Shown piece by piece: positions 8,312 through 17,503 of a stretch of 64,000 nt of DNA. Origin of the DNA: Pseudomonadota bacterium (GTDB lineage: Bacteria > Pseudomonadota > Alphaproteobacteria > Rhizobiales > Hyphomicrobiaceae). The stretch lies in contig JAFAFW010000052.1 of the NCBI GenBank assembly GCA_023423275.1, positions 12,446 through 76,445 on the forward strand, read 5' to 3'. Under the pieces are notes generated by a model. That model was not told the origin of the DNA, did no database searches, and saw only the letters and a list, made by a program, of their open reading frames with translations. Position 1 is the first letter of the stretch; each line of letters starts with the position of its first letter. Position numbers and translations under genes: made by a program.

Positions 8312-9065
8312 GGCAGACCGTCGGTTTGTCGCGGCGCCGTGGGAACTGCGTCATACGACTTACATAGCGAATCGCGTAGATTATGGATGAAGCGGGGTGC
8401 TTGGCATTCCGCTGCATTCCCGGCCGAACGGGTCTGGAATGACTGGAGGGGGTGCGCGTCAGAGCTCACGGCAACATTCGCTTGCGGCATCTGAACGTTA
8501 TAAATCGACCAAGAGAGAGCACCGCTCAGAGGGACGGCTGGGCGCCAGGCGGACATGGACGGGACCGCCACCATGAGCGCCAGCCGGAAGACGAGCGCGA
8601 TATTTGCGCTTCTGTCCACGACCGCTGCGACACTTCGATATCCCATTCCGCAATGAAGACCGGTCGGAGGCTCCGCGAGGGCGTCCGGATGGGGGGCCTT
8701 CGTGCGGCTTGGCGATATCGTCCGCTCCAAGGTGGGGCAAGTGGCGCGGCACTGCAAAAAGACGATGGAGCAGCCTATGCTAAAGCGCCTTCATCCACGA
8801 TCCGTACCAGTCGCCAGTGCGGAGCGTTGCCGTCGGAGGAACAACAGGGCCGCATTTGAATGCGGTCGTTCTCCTCGGCTCAAGGGTGATTGGTCCCTCG
8901 TGCTCCTGTGGCGTCTCAAACCGTTGCATCCTCCAAGTATCATCTAATTCCGTCGGGCCGGGGACGGTGTGCGATCCGTGAACCGGCAGAAGAGACAAAG
9001 AAGGCCGGCCACATATCATGGCCGGCCTTCTTCCTTCGGCCCACCCCCCGGCGGACAATCTCAAG
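8312..9065. other. 754-base intergenic region without a supported gene
   Basis: Open frames here have no family resemblance, and the longest minus-strand one runs over rpoH. The stretch has an imperfect long hairpin at 8836-8876 (outer GAGGA/TCCTC, inner CCGCATT/AATGCGG) and a strong terminator at 8998-9032. A structured small RNA ending at the terminator is possible, but no known RNA family was recognised. Confidence 0.5.
8998..9032. terminator. Strong bidirectional terminator hairpin
   Basis: A perfect 14-bp stem (AAGAAGGCCGGCCA / TGGCCGGCCTTCTT) with a 7-base loop ends in TTCTT on the plus strand and, read on the minus strand, in TTCTTTG. It sits 34 bases beyond the amidase stop, so it should terminate that gene and any plus-strand transcript from the region downstream of rpoH. 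Confidence 0.8.
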
Positions 9066-10343
9066 CTACATCGGCAGTCTGGCGATCTGATTGGAGAAGT
9101 AGTTGTCGATCGCGGTCTTGATCGAGCCCGACACCTTCTCCCGCCACGCTTCAGATTTCAGGTTTTTCGCGTCCTGCGCGTTCGTGACGTAGGCAAGCTC
9201 GATAAGCACGGACGGTACTTTGGCGGTCTTGAGCACGCGGAAATTCGCTTCCCTGTCCGCGTTCTGACGCATCGACGTCGAGGCACTCATGAATTCGATC
9301 ACCGAGCGCGCGAACATGTCGGTCCGCTCCTTCGTGACTGCCACCTCGCGCTGGGCAAGATCGGCCAGAATGTTCTTGATGGCGCCTGCTTCGCCGGCCG
9401 TCTTCTGCACGGCGGCAAGCTCCTTGCCCGTCAAGACGCTGTCGACGACCTCGGCGGATGCAGATCGGCGAAGCGCATTTGCCGTTGCGTCCCGCAACGA
9501 ATAGATGGTGGCGCCGCGTGCGTGTGAACCGGCATAGTCGGCATGCACGGCGATGAACAGCGATGCTTTATGGCGCTCTGCAATTTCACGACGCTCGTCC
9601 AGCGGCAGGAAGACATCGCGGTCCCGGGTCATGATCACGCGGTAGCGGCCGCTGGCCTTGAGCTGATCGCGCAGCACCTTGCTGAAGGCCAGGACGACTT
9701 CCTTTTCGACTGTCCCATTCTTCATGGCGCCCGAGTCATCGCCGCCGTGGCCAGGATCGATGACGATCACAGGCCGGTAGGTCCGAGCCGCGAGTTCTTC
9801 GGGCCGTAACGCCGGACGCGGCATCGGCGGCTGCAGTCCGGCAGCGCGGGTGGCGATTTGCGCCTTCAACGCCTTCTTCGTCGGCACCGCTGCCTTCCCG
9901 TAGGCGGCCGGAATCAGATCGATGATCAGATTATGGAATTTGCCGTCCTTCTGCGTCTCCGCGCGCTCGACAATGACGGGCGCGGCCACATCGATGACGA
10001 TCCGCGAGCTGCCCGGTGCGGACAGGCCGGCCCGGAAAGAGCGTACCAAGCCGGTCGACGTTCCCTCGGACGCGCTCGGCAGCGTCATCTTGACGTCGGG
10101 AAGCTCGACGACGACCCGGTTCGGGTTCGACAGGGCCAGAACGTTGAAGTCGACCTTGCGCTCCAGAGCGACGACAAAGCGCGTGCGCTGAGGGATGTTC
10201 CTGGCAACCGCGTCCGCAGAGACCGTCTCGGCACGGACCGGGACGCCGGGATGGGTGGCGAGCATGAGCGCACAGGCACCCGCAACAAAAGTCGCGTGCT
10301 TTACGGCGATGCCTAATGCATTGCGGAAAATCATGAAGTGCAA
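9066..10343 (-). CDS. amiC: N-acetylmuramoyl-L-alanine amidase with AMIN domain (AmiC type)
   Basis: The 425-residue precursor has a signal peptide ending near residue 38, an AMIN targeting domain (about 45-145) and a zinc amidase_3 domain (about 190-415). Zinc ligands are visible in VIDPGHGGDD (His199), TVEKEVVL (Glu213) and FIAVHAD (His268), with the catalytic Glu in SVLIELAYVTN. It cleaves the amide bond between MurNAc and the peptide stem in the periplasm, mainly during daughter-cell separation. AMIN domains target such enzymes to the septum. It lies downstream of an exported protein gene on the same strand. Confidence 0.92.
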   Translation of the reverse strand: MHFMIFRNALGIAVKHATFVAGACALMLATHPGVPVRAETVSADAVARNIPQRTRFVVALERKVDFNVLALSNPNRVVVELPDVKMTLPSASEGTSTGLVRSFRAGLSAPGSSRIVIDVAAPVIVERAETQKDGKFHNLIIDLIPAAYGKAAVPTKKALKAQIATRAAGLQPPMPRPALRPEELAARTYRPVIVIDPGHGGDDSGAMKNGTVEKEVVLAFSKVLRDQLKASGRYRVIMTRDRDVFLPLDERREIAERHKASLFIAVHADYAGSHARGATIYSLRDATANALRRSASAEVVDSVLTGKELAAVQKTAGEAGAIKNILADLAQREVAVTKERTDMFARSVIEFMSASTSMRQNADREANFRVLKTAKVPSVLIELAYVTNAQDAKNLKSEAWREKVSGSIKTAIDNYFSNQIARLPM

Positions 10344-10528
10344 ACCCCCTCAACGCACAACACGGATGATCCAGGCGAGGTGGTGTCCTGATGACGGAGA
10401 ATCGTGGCGTTTTGCTGATCCCGCCGAGGAATTCTTATGAATGATGAAAGGTTAATGATTGGTTGACGATCGCCCGCGGATCGCGCCGAGGTCTTCGTCC
10501 GTGGACCGGGCATTGGATGCCAAGTGGA

Positions 10529-11179
10529 CTATTTGGCCTCGTTGCGATTGGTCGATCCCTTGCCGGGCGCGGGCTTTGCCTTCGCGGCGGGGTCTTTGCC
10601 AGCGGCCACCGGTGGGGACGCCGGCTGCTTTTGGGACGGCGCCGGATCGGGGTTGTTCCGCATCTCGACCGCTACGCCGAACAGCCGCCATTCGTTGTTG
10701 ACCTGCGCGAACATCATGTCGAACGTCACCTGTTCCGGCTGCGTGTCGATGAACCCGGTCAGCCGCAATCGTCCGGCGTCGTCGATGGTCGGTTCGCGCA
10801 CCAGTTTCGGATCGAAGAACAGCACGGGCGAGAAGTCGAGCTTGCGGCGCCGCAGTTCGGTGAAGGCCTCCGTCAGTTTGGCTTGCGTATTGTTGAGCTG
10901 GAAGTCGGGAGATCCCAGATCGCGCAGCACCGAGTAGTTGCCGGTCGCATTGGCTTGCGACAGGGCGATGAGCGTCGTGCGGATCAGCATGTTCATTTTC
11001 AGCGAATCGGGCATCGCCGGTCCGGAGCGCGGCGCGCCGGACTGCGCGAAGGCGATCGAAACACAAGCCCCAGCAATAAACGCGGCCGACGCCGTGGCCA
11101 TCACCAACGCCCGGACGAGGGGGCTTGCACTGGAGAATCGCACCTTCAGTCTCCCGTCTCTCAGGGTCGATCTCATCAT
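10529..11179 (-). CDS. Exported conserved hypothetical protein, NTF2-like in character
   Basis: The 216-residue protein has a long N-terminus with a signal peptide ending at AFAQ (about residue 45). A folded domain follows (about 60-180) in which a helical part (AKLTEAFTELRRRKLD) leads into a beta-rich part (QVTFDMMFAQVNNEWRLFGVAVEM), reminiscent of NTF2-like folds. The tail is rich in Pro, Ala and Lys. It is exported and lies 185 bases upstream of the amidase on the same strand, which suggests, but does not prove, an envelope role. I do not recognise a named family. Confidence 0.65.
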   Translation of the reverse strand: MMRSTLRDGRLKVRFSSASPLVRALVMATASAAFIAGACVSIAFAQSGAPRSGPAMPDSLKMNMLIRTTLIALSQANATGNYSVLRDLGSPDFQLNNTQAKLTEAFTELRRRKLDFSPVLFFDPKLVREPTIDDAGRLRLTGFIDTQPEQVTFDMMFAQVNNEWRLFGVAVEMRNNPDPAPSQKQPASPPVAAGKDPAAKAKPAPGKGSTNRNEAK

Positions 11180-11274
11180 GCCTGATTTTTCGTGTCTATC
11201 GAATGGGGGTCTTGTTCTGCCCCCAGACTTCGACCGGCTGACGGCGCCTCAATCGCGACAAGATGCGTGTCGGC

Positions 11275-11311
11275 GAGATAAAAAAGCGCCTCCGACTGCC
11301 GTCGGAGGCGC
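11275..11311 (-). terminator. Intrinsic terminator of the repeat-adhesin gene
   Basis: A perfect 11-bp GC-rich stem (GCGCCTCCGAC / GTCGGAGGCGC, loop TGCC) is followed on the minus strand by TTTTTTATC. It lies 37 bases past the stop of the autotransporter-like gene and is a textbook Rho-independent terminator for it. Confidence 0.88.
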
Positions 11312-11347
11312 GCGCTGGAACTAGATACCACTACCAGCTTGGAGGGC

Positions 11348-14203
11348 TTACCAACTCACTTGCAGACCGGCGCGGCCGCCGACCGAATTCTTGCTGCTCT
11401 GGCCACCAAAGCTGTCTTCCTTCACGGTGAAGCCAACGCCGCCGCTCAGAGCCCAGCGTTCGCCGTAGCCGGCGAGATTGCGGCCGAGGACACCGGTGGC
11501 AGCAAAGCCAAGAGCCACATTGCCCTCCCAGAAGCCGATATTGCCCGCCAGCGCGAAGCGCTCATTGGCGACGAGATCCGGGTTCTCCAGCGCCATGGCA
11601 ATGGCGATGCCGCCGCCGAGCCGGCTGATCTCCTTGAACAGGAGGCCACCGTCGGAGGCTAAATTGCCGTTCGCGTCAGTCGTGACGACCTCCAGCGGTC
11701 CGGCTTGGTAGAACTTGCTTTCGTCGGACGTGATGCCACCCATCGTGTAGGTATTCGAGGCGGTGCCGAAGGTCTGCTGATTGTCCCGCGACGTCGTGGC
11801 GCCATTGCCGAACGCGGCGGAATTGGCATGCGTCGCCGTCGCGCCGTTGCCATAAGCCGCGGAGTTGGTGCCGGATGCGGTGGCGTAATCGCCGAGGGCC
11901 GTGCCGCCGTTCGACGCGGAAGCCTGCGCGCCGATGGCGACGGAGTTGGTGGCGGTCGCGCCTGTGCCGATCGCGATCGTATCGGGACCGGAAGCCGTTG
12001 CACCATCGCCGATCGCGGTTGCGCCGTCCGCGCTCGCCAGTGCCCCCGTCCCGATCGAAACGGTGTTATTCGCGGTCACGCCGTTCCCCGCTCCAGTGCC
12101 GATGGCAACGTTGTTTGCGCCCTGAACGCCATTGCCCGACAGCAGGCCCATCGACGTATTGCCGAGCCCTTCAACTCCGTTGCCGGAGGCCATGCCATAG
12201 GCACTGTTGCCCACCCCGAGCACGCCATTGCCGGAAGCAAAACCGCTGGCGCTGTTACCGAGGCCCACCACGGCGTTGCCTGAGCCGGAACCAAACGCGT
12301 TGTTGCCTACGCCAGCAACGAGATTGCCAGATCCCGTACCGCCAGAGCTATTGGCGATGCCTGCCACCAGATTTCCGGAGCCGGTGCCGCTGGTGCTGTT
12401 GCCGATCCCGAGAACGCCGTTGCCCGAAGCCGTGCCGGACGAGCTGTTTCCGATGCCAAGCACCGCGTTGCCGGAGCCGGTACCACTTGTGCTGTTGGCT
12501 ATGCCGGCAACGAGATTCCCAGAACCGGTTCCGCTCGAACTGTTGGCGGCGCCAGCAACGAGATTGCCGGACCCCGTTCCGCTCGTGCTGTTCGCAATGC
12601 CATTGACGAAGTTGCCGGAAGCGGTGCCGCTTGAACTGTTGGCGATGCCCTCGACGCCATTGCCAGCAAACGTCCCCGACGTCGAATTGAGGCTTCCCTC
12701 GACGCCGTTGCCGGCTCCGGTTCCGTAGGCCGTATTCGCCTCTCCGTTGACGCCATTTCCAGCGCCGGAGCCTCCGGAACTGTTGCCGGAACCGGTCACA
12801 CTGTTTCCTGCGAGCGTTCCCGATGTCGAATTGAAGCTGCCGTCAACGCCATTGCCCGCGCCGGTTCCATAGGCGCTGTTGACATAGCCTTCGACACCGT
12901 TGCCGGAACCTGTGCCGCCAGCACTATTTCCGCTGCCGACGACGCCGTTTCCTGAGAGTGGACCGACAGCGCTGTTCAGCTCGCCGTCGACGTCGTTGCC
13001 GGACCCGAAGCCGGCCGCCAGATTGGCGAAGCCGCTCACTCTGTTGCCTGCAAGACTGCCGGCCGCCGTGTTCGCGTCACCATCGACGGCGTTTCCGGAG
13101 CCGGAACCTGTCGTCGTATTTCCGCTGCCCTCGACGAAATTACCGGACAGGCTGCCATTGGCGGTATTGCCGGTTCCGTCGACGACATTTCCGGAGCCTG
13201 TGCCGGTGGCGCTGTTCAGACTACCCAGCACGAGATTCCCGGAACCCATGCCGTTGGCCGTATTCCCGATGCCGGCGACGCCGTTGCCTGATCCGAGGCC
13301 GGACGCGGTATTTCCTACGCCAATGACGCCATTTCCGGACAAGCTGCCGTTGGCGGTGTTTCCAACTCCCACGACGCCGTTACCGGAAAACGATCCGTTG
13401 GCGGTGTTGAAGAAACCCAGCACGACGTTTCCGGAACCGCTGCCGTCCGTGGTGTTGAAGCTGCCGAGCACGAAGTTGCCCGACCCGCTGCCGCTTGCCG
13501 CGTTGCCGTCGCCGATCACGACATTGCCGGAGCCCGAGCCGTTGGCGGTATTACCATCGCCAAATACACCGTTGCCCGTGAGGGAGCCGCTGGCGGTGTT
13601 AAAGTCGCCATCTACGAAATTGCCAGAGCCTGAACCGTTGACAGTATTGTTGTCACCGAAGACAACGTTGCCGGAGAGCGCTCCCGTCGTGGTGTTGTTT
13701 GATCCTTGGACGATGATTCCGGAGAGCGAGCCGTTGATGGTGTTGAAATCGCCGTCAACAAGGATGCCCGAGGCGAAGCCGTTGACTGTGTTGAAGCCCC
13801 CGGTGACGCCAATGCCGGATAGTGCTCCGATAAAGGTATTCGCAGGTCCGGAAGAAAATAGCCCCGCCCCCGCACCAATTGCTGTCGAGCCGAAACCATC
13901 CGCGTTCGCGCCAAAACCAAACGCTGATGCACCGATACCATCGGCGTTAGCGCCGATTCCGCAGGCTGTTCCGGTTGGACTTGTTGTGGTTGCGCCGCCG
14001 TCACTCAGAACAGGAATATCGAAGCCGAACAGATCAAATGTCGTGACGATGTGCGCGCATTCAAATCCCGGCCCGGCTGCACTTGCCGACGTTGCCGCAA
14101 GTCCCGAGGCCGCTAACCCCAGGGCCAAAACGCTTGCGGTTCTGAGAAAATTAGACCGCGCAGCACGCAATACGGGCATGTACTGGAAATAACGCACACA
14201 CAT
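11348..14203 (-). CDS. YadA-like trimeric autotransporter with 16-residue repeats
   Basis: The protein (about 951 residues) has an extended signal peptide ending at ASA, a short YadA-like head, about 35 tandem 16-residue repeats of the form xGxGSGNxVxGxxNxx, a second YadA-like head segment (repeats such as AIGTGATATNSVAIGAQASA), then a neck and a short membrane anchor ending in aromatic Trp. This is the plan of type Vc trimeric autotransporters, surface adhesins in which three chains form one beta-barrel. The start at 14203 was chosen because GGGTGGGA precedes it; the frame also allows an ATG at 14236 or 14179. It is followed by an intrinsic terminator. Confidence 0.82.
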   Translation of the reverse strand: MCVRYFQYMPVLRAARSNFLRTASVLALGLAASGLAATSASAAGPGFECAHIVTTFDLFGFDIPVLSDGGATTTSPTGTACGIGANADGIGASAFGFGANADGFGSTAIGAGAGLFSSGPANTFIGALSGIGVTGGFNTVNGFASGILVDGDFNTINGSLSGIIVQGSNNTTTGALSGNVVFGDNNTVNGSGSGNFVDGDFNTASGSLTGNGVFGDGNTANGSGSGNVVIGDGNAASGSGSGNFVLGSFNTTDGSGSGNVVLGFFNTANGSFSGNGVVGVGNTANGSLSGNGVIGVGNTASGLGSGNGVAGIGNTANGMGSGNLVLGSLNSATGTGSGNVVDGTGNTANGSLSGNFVEGSGNTTTGSGSGNAVDGDANTAAGSLAGNRVSGFANLAAGFGSGNDVDGELNSAVGPLSGNGVVGSGNSAGGTGSGNGVEGYVNSAYGTGAGNGVDGSFNSTSGTLAGNSVTGSGNSSGGSGAGNGVNGEANTAYGTGAGNGVEGSLNSTSGTFAGNGVEGIANSSSGTASGNFVNGIANSTSGTGSGNLVAGAANSSSGTGSGNLVAGIANSTSGTGSGNAVLGIGNSSSGTASGNGVLGIGNSTSGTGSGNLVAGIANSSGGTGSGNLVAGVGNNAFGSGSGNAVVGLGNSASGFASGNGVLGVGNSAYGMASGNGVEGLGNTSMGLLSGNGVQGANNVAIGTGAGNGVTANNTVSIGTGALASADGATAIGDGATASGPDTIAIGTGATATNSVAIGAQASASNGGTALGDYATASGTNSAAYGNGATATHANSAAFGNGATTSRDNQQTFGTASNTYTMGGITSDESKFYQAGPLEVVTTDANGNLASDGGLLFKEISRLGGGIAIAMALENPDLVANERFALAGNIGFWEGNVALGFAATGVLGRNLAGYGERWALSGGVGFTVKEDSFGGQSSKNSVGGRAGLQVSW
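12104..13783 (-). repeat. About 35 tandem 48-bp repeats encoding 16-residue units
   Basis: Each 48-bp unit encodes a 16-residue repeat such as NGSGSGNVVIGDGNAA or SGTGSGNLVAGIANSS. The conserved positions are Gly2, Gly6, Asn7, Val9, Gly11 and Asn14. I counted 35 consecutive units without a break in phase. Units at 12680-12967 also show a period of three units (144 bp). Confidence 0.85.
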
Positions 14204-14488
14204 ATTCCCACCCCACAAACGCCACTGACGCAACATTATTTAACCGCAATTAAACATACGACGCATACGTAGTGGTTGCCGTTTTGTCACGGCTCCGGGC
14301 TCGTCAACTGCGCGCGCTGAGATTCCACAGAAAAATCGTATCTGCGATGATCGCGCGATAATCGGCGTGCGCGCCAAATCCTAGGCCTTGCGAAATGAAA
14401 TTCGGATTTCGTCCGAGGCGCGCTTTAATCGACTTCCGGGCTTGGAAAATTCGCGTCGCGATGGCGATGAGCGGATCGGCTTCCGCCG

Positions 14489-15253
14489 TCAGGCGGTAAT
14501 CAGGCGCGCGTAGCCTTCCGCGACGGCCTCGTCGAGGAGCACTTTATAATCGGAGTATGCCGCGTCGCCGGATGTCACTTCGCCGAGCTGGACGTCGCCG
14601 AAATTGCTGACCTTGCGATAGACGATCGGTGCGCTGACGGGCACCAGCATCGCCCGTTGCTTGTTCAACGTCGTGATCAGACCACGCATCTGGCCGAAGC
14701 GGTCGAGTTGCGAGACCACGATCATGCGCATCGCGCCCTTTGTCAGCGAGACCAGATGCAGAAACATCGAGGCGGGTGGCACATAAAGACGCCCACGATG
14801 GGCATAAGGCGCGTCGGGGCGATCGTGCTCCTCGAACAGAAGGCTCGGCCAGTCCGGGTCCCAGGTGATGTCGGTACGATAGGCGACGATCTGGCCCGGA
14901 TTCGAGAACGCGGGCCGTAGCGTCAGGTAACTGCCGATATAGTCGTCGACACCGGCACGCGTGTAAGCCCCCATATAGACGGGCGCGACGTCGCGGTTGA
15001 GGCTTGGCTGGCCGGGGGCATCGCGGGCTATAGATTGTCCGCTCCACGCAGCCTTGACCTCGTCGAAATCGAGACCCAGCACCATGCAGACGTCGAACAG
15101 CGTCTGGTCGCGTACGGTGCGCCCATTCAGCAGGTTCTGGACGGTCTTCTCATGGCAGTCGGCGGCGTCTGCGAGTTCGGCCTGCGTGAGCTTCTTCTCG
15201 ATCATCGCCGTGCGAATGCGGACCAAGGCGGGGTTGCGTTCTGAGGCAGACAT
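14489..15253 (-). CDS. XRE-type helix-turn-helix regulator with unknown C-terminal domain
   Basis: The first about 70 residues form an XRE/Cro HTH domain (MIEKKLTQAELADAADCHEK and TVQNLLNGRTV). The remaining about 180 residues form a mixed alpha/beta domain that I do not recognise; it may sense a ligand or mediate oligomerisation. The protein is probably a cytoplasmic DNA-binding regulator. It lies between the adhesin and a TauE/SafE exporter on the same strand, so either neighbour may be a target. An ATG at 15253 opens directly on the HTH. Confidence 0.75.
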   Translation of the reverse strand: MSASERNPALVRIRTAMIEKKLTQAELADAADCHEKTVQNLLNGRTVRDQTLFDVCMVLGLDFDEVKAAWSGQSIARDAPGQPSLNRDVAPVYMGAYTRAGVDDYIGSYLTLRPAFSNPGQIVAYRTDITWDPDWPSLLFEEHDRPDAPYAHRGRLYVPPASMFLHLVSLTKGAMRMIVVSQLDRFGQMRGLITTLNKQRAMLVPVSAPIVYRKVSNFGDVQLGEVTSGDAAYSDYKVLLDEAVAEGYARLITA

Positions 15254-15366
15254 CGATCGTTCAGCTCTCCAGTGCCGGAACTTACCTTAAAGTACCGATT
15301 CTTGCCGACGAAGGCCAAACTGGATTTTCGCATTCAACTTGCTCGCGGCGATTCAAGCCGGATCGC

Positions 15367-16098
15367 TCACGGTCCGGATGCCAGGGCGCCCCACAATAAC
15401 AAGACACCCGAGACGAGCATCATGGCTTCCATGATCATCCGAAACTGAGTGGCGTCGAAACGCAGTATGATATGTTTCGCGAGCCAGGAGCCGAACATCA
15501 GGGTTGTGCCAACGGCAAGACCTCGTCCAACAACCTCGATCGGCAGGGCGCCGAACTTCCGGAAGACGATCGCCTTGGTCACTGAAACCGCGACGGAACC
15601 CGCAGCCTCGGTCGCGATGTAGGCTCCCTTCACCAGGCCGTAGGCTAGAAAGAACGGAGTATTGATCGGCCCGGTGGTTGCGACCAGGCCGGTGAGGAAG
15701 CCGATACAAGCGCCGACGATGGCCATGCCGGGGAGCCCGATCGTCCAGCCGCGTGCAACGAACCAGCGGCGCGCTGGAATCATGATGATCAGAAAGGCTC
15801 CGAGTGCGGCTTCCAGGAAGCGCGCGTCGAGGCCGACCAGAATGCGCGCCCCCAAGGCCGCCGCGGGAACGGCTGTCACGCAGTAAACCCCGGTGAGACG
15901 CCAGTCGACCTCGCGCCACCAGACGGCAACGCGGGAAACGTTGGCCATGATTGCCGCCAGCGCCATGATCGGCACGGCTTCCTTCGGACCGAACAGGGCG
16001 ACCAGCGCCGGCAGCATGATGACTGAGGAGCCGAATCCGACGACGCCTCCGAGAGTCCCTGCGATGATGCCCAGAACAATGATCAGGGCCCACAGCAT
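15367..16098 (-). CDS. Sulfite exporter TauE/SafE family membrane protein
   Basis: The 243-residue protein is almost entirely hydrophobic with about eight helices. It starts with LIIVLGIIAGTLGGVVGFGSS and has an internal repeat at IGLPGMAIVGACIGFLTGLVATTGP, the duplicated glycine-rich motif of TauE/SafE proteins. Members export or import small organic anions such as sulfite, sulfoacetate or taurine-derived compounds; the substrate here cannot be told. It is upstream of the XRE gene on the same strand, 113 bases away. Confidence 0.88.
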   Translation of the reverse strand: MLWALIIVLGIIAGTLGGVVGFGSSVIMLPALVALFGPKEAVPIMALAAIMANVSRVAVWWREVDWRLTGVYCVTAVPAAALGARILVGLDARFLEAALGAFLIIMIPARRWFVARGWTIGLPGMAIVGACIGFLTGLVATTGPINTPFFLAYGLVKGAYIATEAAGSVAVSVTKAIVFRKFGALPIEVVGRGLAVGTTLMFGSWLAKHIILRFDATQFRMIMEAMMLVSGVLLLWGALASGP

Positions 16099-16280
16099 GG
16101 GGTATCCCGCTTGCAGGAGTGCCTAGTCCGATGCGGCATGAATGATGGCCTGTCTTGAGATCGCGCGGTCCACCTCAACAGAGAAGGACGCGCGACACTG
16201 CCATGTCCTCATGCCGAATGACAATTGGATGACAGCCTGACGCGATGTTTCGCCCATTCTGATGGGCGGCGCATATCGCC

Positions 16281-16727
16281 TTATGGGATCGCCAGCACTT
16301 CAAGCTCGACCGGCGTCAGGCCGCGCGACTTCATGCCGATCACTTCCGCGGCCTTTTCGGACAGGTCGATCACGCGGCCCGGCTTGAACGGGCCCCGGTC
16401 GTTGATCCGCACCACGACGCTTTTGCCGGTGCTGCTGTCCTTCACCCGCACCAGACTATTGAACGGCAGGGTCTTGTGGGCCGCCGTCATCCCGCGCTTG
16501 TCGAAACGCTCTCCTGAGGCGGTTTTCTGGCCTTGCCAGTAGTAGGACGCAATGCCCTTCAGCCCATGTTTCCGGCCCGCGGTGTTTGAGGACGCACTGA
16601 CCTTGGCCGGAACGACACTCGTTTTCCATGTGCTGACGGCATCAGAAGCGGAGGCCGGCTCGGCGCCAGATCCGTTGGCCGAAATCATCAGCATTGCTAC
16701 GGCAAGTGAAATGAAGCGGCGGGGCAC
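16281..16727 (-). CDS. RlpA-like septal ring lytic transglycosylase family protein (copy 1)
   Basis: A signal peptide (PRRFISLAVAMLMISANGS) is followed by a double-psi beta-barrel domain with GIASYYWQGQKTASGERFDK, MTAAHKTLPFNSLVRV and RINDRGPFKPGRVIDLS, the RlpA core. RlpA proteins act on denuded glycan in the cell wall, though catalytic activity varies. The GTG start at 16727 was chosen because it gives a clean signal peptide; a longer frame from a GTG at 16814 adds 29 unlikely residues. There is no SPOR domain. It is the downstream member of a tandem pair. Confidence 0.82.
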   Translation of the reverse strand: MPRRFISLAVAMLMISANGSGAEPASASDAVSTWKTSVVPAKVSASSNTAGRKHGLKGIASYYWQGQKTASGERFDKRGMTAAHKTLPFNSLVRVKDSSTGKSVVVRINDRGPFKPGRVIDLSEKAAEVIGMKSRGLTPVELEVLAIP

Positions 16728-16876
16728 GATTTCGGGAACATTCCAGCTAATTGCGATGCCAACCCATCTCCAGCCCGATTCGGGCCTTGAGAAGGCGGAG
16801 GCTGGGGAACCCACAACGAACGGCCGCGATAGAGCGCAGCCGTCCGCTTGTTGTTGTGGGAGAGAGGCGTCGGACT

Positions 16877-17503
16877 TCAGCGGCCGACGACTTCCACGCT
16901 GACCGGGACGACGCCAGCGCTCTTCATGCCGATGGCGCCAGCGGCGGCATCCGACAGATCGATGATCCGGCCGCCGATGTAGGGACCCCGGTCATTGATC
17001 GTGACATGCACGGTCCGGCCGTTGCGCTTGTTCGTGACCCTTACGCGGGTTCCGAACGGCAGAGTCTTGTGCGCAGCCGTCATGGCCCGCGGATTGAACC
17101 AACCGCCGGAGGCAACACGCTGCGGCTGCCAGTAGTAAGAGGCGAGACCGTTGAGCGCGTGGCTGCGGCCCGACGTGGATGCGCTGCGATAGGCACGACG
17201 CCGGCTATTTGCGACACGTGCAGACTTACGACGCTTCGAGGCGTGCGCTGTGCGCGTGTAATGTTTGCGCGACCGGTAGCTCTTGCTGGCCGTGCGCGAG
17301 CGCTTCTTATAATGGGCGCGGCGGGATTTCGTTGCAGAAGACGCCTTACGCCGCTTTGTGTAAGCCGCTGGGCTCTTCTTTGTCGTTTCGGACAGTTCTG
17401 CTTTCCGCGCAGTTCCGGCGCCGTCCTTGGACGTTACAGCCTGAGCTTGCGAGGCGAAGAGTACGATACCTATCGCCCAGATAAGCGTGAGCAGCCGATT
17501 CAT
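16877..17503 (-). CDS. RlpA-like septal ring lytic transglycosylase family protein (copy 2)
   Basis: The 208-residue protein has a signal peptide ending at SQAQA, a very basic Lys/Arg/Ser-rich linker (about residues 35-120) and an RlpA double-psi beta-barrel (LNGLASYYWQPQRVASGGWF, TAAHKTLPFGTRVRV, TINDRGPYIGGRIIDLS). The basic linker may bind anionic wall polymers or lipopolysaccharide. Its barrel is closely similar to that of the gene 150 bases downstream, so the two are paralogues, and the linker is what sets them apart. Confidence 0.85.
   Translation of the reverse strand: MNRLLTLIWAIGIVLFASQAQAVTSKDGAGTARKAELSETTKKSPAAYTKRRKASSATKSRRAHYKKRSRTASKSYRSRKHYTRTAHASKRRKSARVANSRRRAYRSASTSGRSHALNGLASYYWQPQRVASGGWFNPRAMTAAHKTLPFGTRVRVTNKRNGRTVHVTINDRGPYIGGRIIDLSDAAAGAIGMKSAGVVPVSVEVVGR

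Noticed and set aside
8089..8757. Long minus-strand open frame overlapping the 3' end of rpoH
   Set aside because: It is antisense to a conserved gene, is Ser/Arg/Pro-biased without any domain, and extends over the intergenic hairpin.
14240..14256. TTAACCGCAATTAA as a CtrA box upstream of the adhesin
   Set aside because: The spacer between the half-sites is 6, not 7 bases, so it does not fit the TTAA-N7-TTAA consensus; it may be chance in AT-rich promoter DNA.
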